Source: an archaeon
GTDB lineage: Archaea; Asgardarchaeota; Heimdallarchaeia; Heimdallarchaeales; Kariarchaeaceae
Direction of reading: 5' to 3'
Assembly (NCBI GenBank): GCA_024280435.1
Contig: JAJRQD010000224.1
Coordinates: forward strand, 1-42,302
Length of the DNA: 42,302 nt
The notes below the pieces were generated by a model that had not been told where the DNA came from, made no database searches, and was given only the letters and a program-made list of their open reading frames with translations. Positions 36,113 through 42,302 of the stretch are shown here, one piece after another; position 1 is the first letter of the stretch, and each line of letters starts with the position of its first letter. Both the position numbers and the translations under genes were made by a program.

Positions 36113-37627
36113 TTGAGTGTCAGCTTTGTTAATAATATGTCATCCAAATTAATTGGAAAATACAAGGTTGGGATTATAATCACAATAATTCTGATCTCAT
36201 CAGGCTTGTTCGCAATACCTGCAATACAGAATAATATTAATGCTGATGATTATATTTCTAATTTTACACAATCAAATGTGGCATATGGTGATGGGATAAA
36301 TGTGAAAGTACTCTTTCCAGAGAATACACATTACAAGGGAAATGATATTCCATTCTCATTGGAAATCAGTGTAATAGGCTCTGCAATTAAATTATCTTAC
36401 ATACTTATAAACGTAAGTAACACTGTGAGAAGTGCGACACAGAGAGTAGTGCTGAATCAGACAGTTGGAGTGGGTAATCACACCATAGCTTCTCAGTTCA
36501 CAGCTACATTTGATATGAATGGATTTTTAGCACTGAATTATGGTGCTTACACATTGGATGCATATGAACTGGTTTATTCACAGAGACATATAGAAGAAAA
36601 AATATCTGAAAGCTTAGAATTTGATTTTGATATCATTGAATGGCCTGTGGTGAATGAATTCAATGCAGCTAATTGGAAATTCTCTGATAACATTGATATC
36701 AGCTTCAATAAAGGTGTTCCCTATGAATTGACAATTACACCCAAAGTAAGTTCTGGTACTGCAGTACTTAATGTGAGCCTGCAAACCACCTCTTATGTAG
36801 TGCTGAATTATACTGTCAGCACTCTTAGCTCATCAACAATTCAATTGGGATTTGAAGGTGATATATCCTATGATGAGAATGGAGATCAGATTTTTGTCGG
36901 AAATCTTAAGGATGTACAGAATTTCACCATTATATATGATTTTTCCCTATCTGAGAGTGTGACTGTACAACTATTGATGCTCACGCAACGTATTCCTATA
37001 TTTGTCGTCAATGCAAATAATAACTGGCATGGCTATGCCACAGATGGTTTATATTTTGAGAGACCTGACTATTATCTGAAGCAGGTAAGTTTCAGATTCC
37101 AAGCAACATTCAATATCACGATGATCGAGATTATAGAGGTGGAATTTGATATGAACGCAACCAGTAGTCTGTATGCACTGATCTCCACTGCAAATGATGC
37201 TATTGGTAAGTCACTGAAACTGGTAAATAATACATGGAATATAGGTGCAGGCCCTCAGCCTGGAAATGCTGGGTTGGATATTGAATTAGTCTATACCAAC
37301 AGAACTATGGACCATCTGGGTATTGTCATTGGCTCTGAAGGGGAGGCATATAATATTGCAGTCAATGCAAGAGGATCTAATTTTGAGGGAAATTACAGAA
37401 TAACATCTAATTTTGGCGATAATCTGATACAACATGAGCTATCTCACGTGTTTGGTGCACCAGATCGCTGGACTGATACGGATAGTGCATCTATAATGAG
37501 TAAATCCAAGCCTGATGATGCATTTTTTGATATTGCCACATTTAAGTTCTGGTTACTGAGAAGCAATTGGCTGGATGAAGATATAACAACGATGATGAAC
37601 AAAGCCAAACTATTTATGATAACATAA
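36113..37627 (+). CDS. secreted or membrane-anchored metzincin-like zinc metalloprotease candidate
   Basis: N-terminal hydrophobic segment KVGIIITIILISSGLFAIPAI; HELSHVFGAPD (HExxHxxGxxD) at 37433-37465, followed by SIMSKSK as a possible Met-turn. An ATG alternative start lies at 36137. Confidence 0.65.
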   Translation: MSVSFVNNMSSKLIGKYKVGIIITIILISSGLFAIPAIQNNINADDYISNFTQSNVAYGDGINVKVLFPENTHYKGNDIPFSLEISVIGSAIKLSYILINVSNTVRSATQRVVLNQTVGVGNHTIASQFTATFDMNGFLALNYGAYTLDAYELVYSQRHIEEKISESLEFDFDIIEWPVVNEFNAANWKFSDNIDISFNKGVPYELTITPKVSSGTAVLNVSLQTTSYVVLNYTVSTLSSSTIQLGFEGDISYDENGDQIFVGNLKDVQNFTIIYDFSLSESVTVQLLMLTQRIPIFVVNANNNWHGYATDGLYFERPDYYLKQVSFRFQATFNITMIEIIEVEFDMNATSSLYALISTANDAIGKSLKLVNNTWNIGAGPQPGNAGLDIELVYTNRTMDHLGIVIGSEGEAYNIAVNARGSNFEGNYRITSNFGDNLIQHELSHVFGAPDRWTDTDSASIMSKSKPDDAFFDIATFKFWLLRSNWLDEDITTMMNKAKLFMIT

Positions 37628-37696
37628 TTCTGAATTCATTTTATAGTTATCCTGAATAATTATCATACATTGTAAGTTAAAACAATTTTTTTATGC

Positions 37697-38071
37697 TTAG
37701 ATTATGTACTCTTCTGGTATCAAGCCTCTATCATAGAGTACCTGTGCACCATTTTTTCTGTATCTGAATTCCAAGCGTCCTTTTCCTTCCTCATCCAGAC
37801 CATATTGGGGAATAATTATGACCACATCTCCTGGCCTTACCCACATACGCTTCCTGTATTTTCCTGGTATTGATATCTGACGAGTGAAGTCATCCATACA
37901 TCTCACGAGTAAAAGTCCACCTCCAAGTGATTGTATCACCTGGCCAAGTACCTCGCCATCCTGTGCCTTGGGTAATCTAACTCTTACTACTTCATCTGCA
38001 ACTGTTGTTCTGTTGCTTTTTTTTCCTTTCTTTCCTGGTTTTTTCTTCTTTGCTATGCTATTGCACCTCAA
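37697..38071 (-). CDS. translation initiation factor aIF1A
   Basis: VRVRLPKAQDGEVLGQVIQSLGGGLLLVRCMDDFTRQISIPGKYRKRMWVRPGDVVIIIPQYGLDEEGKGRLEFRY; OB fold. Confidence 0.94.
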   Translation of the reverse strand: MRCNSIAKKKKPGKKGKKSNRTTVADEVVRVRLPKAQDGEVLGQVIQSLGGGLLLVRCMDDFTRQISIPGKYRKRMWVRPGDVVIIIPQYGLDEEGKGRLEFRYRKNGAQVLYDRGLIPEEYII

Positions 38072-38168
38072 ACTTTACTAGTATACTAGCTATATGTATT
38101 ATCTATAACTACTCCTTAAATAAGGCTTATGAAACTATGTAGATAATTTAATTATTTATTTTCCATTT

Positions 38169-38870
38169 TTATTCGAATTGTTCGTTCATCTTTAGTAATT
38201 TTAAGATCCTAGTACCATATAATGTGAGATATGGGAGGTAAATATATGGTATTATTTTCTGGAATGTGGCATTTGGAATATTATTGAGAAATTCAGGTAC
38301 TTTTTGCACATAATTTCCACCCGTAATTATTATTGTGATAAGAATAAATAACATGTCGATTTTTAATGAGTATCTGATTTTGTATTCATCATTTTTTGGA
38401 AGTAAAACTAGGCTGATACCGAATAGAAAAATAGTGATCATTATACTCAAGTATAATCTCAATGCCAATTTACTATGTATTTCCAAGTATAATCCCATAT
38501 CATACACACCTACCATGAACAGAAATACTGAACTGATCACACCTGAGATTGAGGCTAAAATAGGAATAACTATCTTCTTTTTTAATGATCTGAAATTACT
38601 TGGATAGTAAATAAAAAACGGGATCATAAATGTGGCTGTAATATACATAGAAATATTGAATATCTCTGGATATCTCGCTTTGCTCCATTTCTCTCCATTC
38701 TCACCAATTGTATTTGCTCTAGCACCAAGTTCTGATAAAAACTGATTGAAAAACTGATAATCTCCATAAAATGATATTGCAAGAATATTTCCAATAATGA
38801 ATATACTTGTTGCAATATGTAACGACCACACTGCAAATATCCTATACTTTGTCTGAAAATATAATGTCAT
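38169..38870 (-). CDS. DUF998-like membrane protein, paralogue 1
   Basis: 233-aa multi-TM ORF; near-colinear with the neighbouring ORF 38926-39702 (KYPEIFNISMYITATFMIPFFIYYPSNFRSLKKKIVIPILASISGVISSVFLFMVGVYDMGLYL). Confidence 0.65.
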   Translation of the reverse strand: MTLYFQTKYRIFAVWSLHIATSIFIIGNILAISFYGDYQFFNQFLSELGARANTIGENGEKWSKARYPEIFNISMYITATFMIPFFIYYPSNFRSLKKKIVIPILASISGVISSVFLFMVGVYDMGLYLEIHSKLALRLYLSIMITIFLFGISLVLLPKNDEYKIRYSLKIDMLFILITIIITGGNYVQKVPEFLNNIPNATFQKIIPYIYLPYLTLYGTRILKLLKMNEQFE

Positions 38871-38925
38871 ATTATTGCAGTTTTCATATAATATAAGAAT
38901 TTTTTTGTTATTATAATCAGTTTCG

Positions 38926-39702
38926 CTAATTTTTTAATAGTTTCAAGTTTCTTATACCATATAATGTAAGATATGGTAAAAATGTATATGGCATTATTTT
39001 CTGAAATGTGGCTCTTGGAATGATACTTATAAAATCAGGTACCTCTTGCATATAGTTTATACCTGTGATTACAAATGTCAATACTATAAATATCATATCC
39101 AGTCTCAAAGAATAATGTTTCCTGTATTTATCATCCTCTGGAAGTAATATCAGGCTTATTCCAAATAGTGTGATAGTGAATATTATCCCAAGATACAGGT
39201 TAAGAGCCACCTCTATATGCTTATCAAGGTATAATCCCATATCATACACACCTACAAGGATTAAATATATCGAACTGATGATACCTGAGACTGCGGTCAG
39301 TATGGGTACTATAATTTTACTCTCAAGTGATCTGAATTGACTTGGTAGGAATACAAAAAATGGTACCATAAACACAGCTGTGATATATAATGAGATATTG
39401 AATATTTCAGGATACTCCGCTTTTGGCCACATATTACCATCCTCATCCATCACATCAGCTCTAGAACCAAGTTCTGAGAAAAATTGATTGAAAAACTCAT
39501 ATCCATCATAGAAAATAATTGCAATTATATTTCCAATAATAAACAATGCAGTTGCAATGAACAGGGACCAGATTGCATAACGTTGGTACTTTGTATTGTT
39601 ATAGAATGACATATATTGTGTAACTATTTGCCCTATAAGTATCTCACTAATTATTATTAGAAAACGAAAAACATTTTTGATTTTATTTCCCATTGTGAGC
39701 AA
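38926..39702 (-). CDS. DUF998-like membrane protein, paralogue 2
   Basis: 258-aa multi-TM ORF; AEYPEIFNISLYITAVFMVPFFVFLPSQFRSLESKIIVPILTAVSGIISSIYLILVGVYDMGLYL aligns with paralogue 1. Confidence 0.65.
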   Translation of the reverse strand: MLTMGNKIKNVFRFLIIISEILIGQIVTQYMSFYNNTKYQRYAIWSLFIATALFIIGNIIAIIFYDGYEFFNQFFSELGSRADVMDEDGNMWPKAEYPEIFNISLYITAVFMVPFFVFLPSQFRSLESKIIVPILTAVSGIISSIYLILVGVYDMGLYLDKHIEVALNLYLGIIFTITLFGISLILLPEDDKYRKHYSLRLDMIFIVLTFVITGINYMQEVPDFISIIPRATFQKIMPYTFLPYLTLYGIRNLKLLKN

Positions 39703-39732
39703 TTTTATATATTACTGTACCACATGTAATAT

Positions 39733-41421
39733 GTGAGCAACGAATCATTAAAAATAGTTAAAAACACAGAGTATAATTCTCTAGATCAGTTAATTCAGAT
39801 TATAGAGATCAGTTTCGTATTTCTAATCACTTTCTCTCTGATAGCACTGATAGACAGTGCATTTAATCAGGCAAATCTATATGCCGGGATCGCATCGGAT
39901 TATCTAGGAGAGCGTGATATTGGTAGTCTACGAGGTGGAAATTATGAAGAGATAGTCAGGATCACACTGATCTTTAATCTATTTCTATTTGCATTCTCTC
40001 TATTCTTCGGAATCTGGATACGCAGAACTAGAGATGGATGGACATGGCCTGATTTTGGATATTCATTCAGAACTGATAAGTATTCATTCGGCCAATTAAT
40101 GAGCAGAGGTGTATTACTAGGACTTATTGCAGTACTACTGTATTTTATCATTCTTATGCCAATCTCATTCTATCTCAATGGAGATAAGGGATTTCTGCTT
40201 TTTGCATATTCCTATGCAGATGGCAATATCTATTCTGCACAGGCATTGAATTCTGAGTATTACTTTGGTATTGTGGAGATGGGATTCATCTGGCCTGCCT
40301 CTGCTGGTTTCTTCTTCTTTGCATATGTATACACCTCTATCAACAATAAATTCCCAACTGGAGTTGCCAATATTCTGGCCACTTTTTTCTATCTATTCTA
40401 TCTTGTATTTTTCTTTGTCATACAGGGAGGTGCCAAGATAGAGGGCCTAATAAAATTGGTGACAAACCCTCGTGAGTATATAGTGGCGTGGGTGACGATT
40501 TTCTCATTACTGGTGATATTGTATATTAATTTTGCCAGCTTTGCAGAGACTAAGAGCATAGTAGTGCCATTCGTGATGAATTTTGTATTCAATGTGGGAA
40601 TAACACTTGTACGTGCAGTTAATTCACTGATTTTCTTTGATACTGGAAATACTGTAAAAATGCTTATTCTGCCTCTTATTGTGCTATTCATAGTAATTAT
40701 ATGGTATATCAAGAGGAGAGAGGATTTCTCCACAATTAAAATCGGAATTAATCATCTAAGATCAATGAATTATTCAGTATTCAAATTAATTGGCTTCTTT
40801 GTACTGTTCATGCTCCTATCCTTCCTGGTACCTGGTATAATAAATGAATTACTGTTCAAAAAAGTGTCTCTTGATTACTGGGTGATAACTGCATTATTTG
40901 CAATTGATTTTCTTGTTATCATCTCTATTTCAGTTGTTGTTCTGACATATGAGCCCACAGATGTGCATGATGTGTTGCTTATCTCAAATGATGGTCTACC
41001 AATAGGGTCTCACATAGAGTTATTTGAGACTGATGATGTATTGATTTCAGGTTTCTTCACTGCACTTGCATCAGTTGATCAGGAACTCTCATCGGATTCA
41101 GGCTTGAAATCGATCAAAAGAGGGAATATGGAGATATTAATTGAAGATGGTGTGAACACAAGATTGATAGTGCTTGCAGATCGAGATCAGAAAGATATTA
41201 GAAATCAGATACAGTATCTATTTCGTAAGTTTGAGGTAGAGACATCGGTTGGTGAGATAGAGGCAGTCAATCATGGTAAGGTATCTCCATCTGCGAATAA
41301 ACTGGTGGAGGATATTGGTAAATTATCAAATACCTTCAGTATTCCAGATCAGACAAAATGGATTGCCACACTCTCTATTGTACTGGGTCCATTGATGTTG
41401 ATATTAATTGGTTTGATTTGA
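39733..41421 (+). CDS. polytopic membrane protein with soluble longin/roadblock-like C-terminal domain and terminal TM anchor
   Basis: 562-aa ORF with many TM helices, then DVLLISNDGLPIGSHIELFETDDVLISGFFTALASVDQELSSDSGLKSIKRGNMEILIEDGVNTRLIVLADRDQKDIRNQIQYLFRKFEV, then WIATLSIVLGPLMLILIGLI. Confidence 0.65.
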   Translation: MSNESLKIVKNTEYNSLDQLIQIIEISFVFLITFSLIALIDSAFNQANLYAGIASDYLGERDIGSLRGGNYEEIVRITLIFNLFLFAFSLFFGIWIRRTRDGWTWPDFGYSFRTDKYSFGQLMSRGVLLGLIAVLLYFIILMPISFYLNGDKGFLLFAYSYADGNIYSAQALNSEYYFGIVEMGFIWPASAGFFFFAYVYTSINNKFPTGVANILATFFYLFYLVFFFVIQGGAKIEGLIKLVTNPREYIVAWVTIFSLLVILYINFASFAETKSIVVPFVMNFVFNVGITLVRAVNSLIFFDTGNTVKMLILPLIVLFIVIIWYIKRREDFSTIKIGINHLRSMNYSVFKLIGFFVLFMLLSFLVPGIINELLFKKVSLDYWVITALFAIDFLVIISISVVVLTYEPTDVHDVLLISNDGLPIGSHIELFETDDVLISGFFTALASVDQELSSDSGLKSIKRGNMEILIEDGVNTRLIVLADRDQKDIRNQIQYLFRKFEVETSVGEIEAVNHGKVSPSANKLVEDIGKLSNTFSIPDQTKWIATLSIVLGPLMLILIGLI

Positions 41422-41455
41422 AATATTTGAAATACCATTAATTATTATAAAGATC

Positions 41456-42302
41456 ATGTTTGATAAAATTGCTATTATTGGAGTACCACAGGATTTAGGT
41501 GCTTCTAGAAGAGGAGTCGATATGGGTGCTTCCGCCATCAGGATCGCTGGTATTCATTCCGCGATTAACAAACTTGGCTATAATACATATGACTTTGGAA
41601 ATATATCCTGCCATGATATAGATCAGAGTGGTATAATTAATTTTGACAATAATCTCAATTATCTTGATCAAATTATCGATTCATGCAATATGCTTAAGAC
41701 AAGAGTTGAAGAAGCAATTGATCAGAACTACCTGCCTATTGTACTCGGTGGTGATCACTCGATTGCAATTGGTACACTTGCTGGTATGAAGAGATTGCAT
41801 GGTGGTAGGACTGGAATTCTATGGATTGATGCACATGGTGATTTTAATACTGATGAAACCTCTAAATCGGGCAATATTCATGGTATGCCATTTGCAGTGA
41901 TCAACAACATAGGTTCAAGAAGATTACTTGATATTGGTCCATCTCCCAGTGTGATAGAGGAAAATTCAGTACTGATTGCTGCCAGAGATCTTGATAGAGA
42001 AGAGGTTGAATTATTGAGAAATTCAAAGGTTACAGTATTCACGATGTCTGATATTGATAAACTTGGAATGCATGAAGTGGCACATCGTGCTATAAAAATT
42101 GCCACCAATGATGTGGATTATCTACATGTATCATTTGACATAGATTCTCTTGATCCAGACTTTGCACCTGGAACTGGAACCAGAGTACCCGGTGGATTGA
42201 CATACAGGGAAGCACATCTGCTGATGGAACTGGTACATGATTCTGGTAAACTGTCCTCAATTGAGATGGTAGAGATCAATCCAACACTTGATATTCGCAA
42301 TA
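41456..42302 (+). CDS. arginase/ureohydrolase, truncated by window end
   Basis: MFDKIAIIGVPQDLGASRRGVDMGASAIR, LGGDHSIAIGT, WIDAHGDFNT, SGNIHGMPFA, SFDIDSLDPDFAPGTGTRVPGGLTYREA; open to the last base. Confidence 0.9.
   Translation, partial: MFDKIAIIGVPQDLGASRRGVDMGASAIRIAGIHSAINKLGYNTYDFGNISCHDIDQSGIINFDNNLNYLDQIIDSCNMLKTRVEEAIDQNYLPIVLGGDHSIAIGTLAGMKRLHGGRTGILWIDAHGDFNTDETSKSGNIHGMPFAVINNIGSRRLLDIGPSPSVIEENSVLIAARDLDREEVELLRNSKVTVFTMSDIDKLGMHEVAHRAIKIATNDVDYLHVSFDIDSLDPDFAPGTGTRVPGGLTYREAHLLMELVHDSGKLSSIEMVEINPTLDIRN

Overview
AT-rich archaeal chromosomal segment, most likely from an Asgard (Heimdallarchaeia-like) archaeon. That placement is inferred from archaeal/eukaryotic-type translation and transcription genes plus a Rab/Ras-like small GTPase; no phylogeny was possible. 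Main content: (i) a left-edge accessory cassette (about 1-2.8 kb) holding a membrane-anchored CHAT/caspase-like protein and a partner membrane protein between IS66-like transposase remnants; (ii) a dispersed menaquinone locus (menH-like hydrolase, UbiA-fusion, split-barrel flavoprotein, ubiE/menG-like, menF, menD, menE, menA) with no menB or menC visible; (iii) informational genes: serS, eS1, eS24, eS31, Rpo7 (RpoE1), Spt4/RpoE2, GTP-dependent dephospho-CoA kinase, eS6, aIF2-gamma with a Lys-rich repeat extension, a PIN protein and aIF1A; (iv) ornithine aminotransferase and a right-edge arginase; (v) one tRNA-Arg(GCG); (vi) a TnpB zinc-ribbon relic; (vii) several membrane proteins of unknown function. 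The points most worth a second look are the CHAT-like cassette, an in-frame amber codon in the small GTPase, a class-V aminotransferase homologue that has lost its PLP lysine, an aIF2-gamma histone-H1-like tail with no canonical start codon, a secreted metzincin-like protease, a polytopic membrane protein with a longin/roadblock-like C-terminus, and recurrent apparent -1 frameshifts at slippery or homopolymer sites (including menF).
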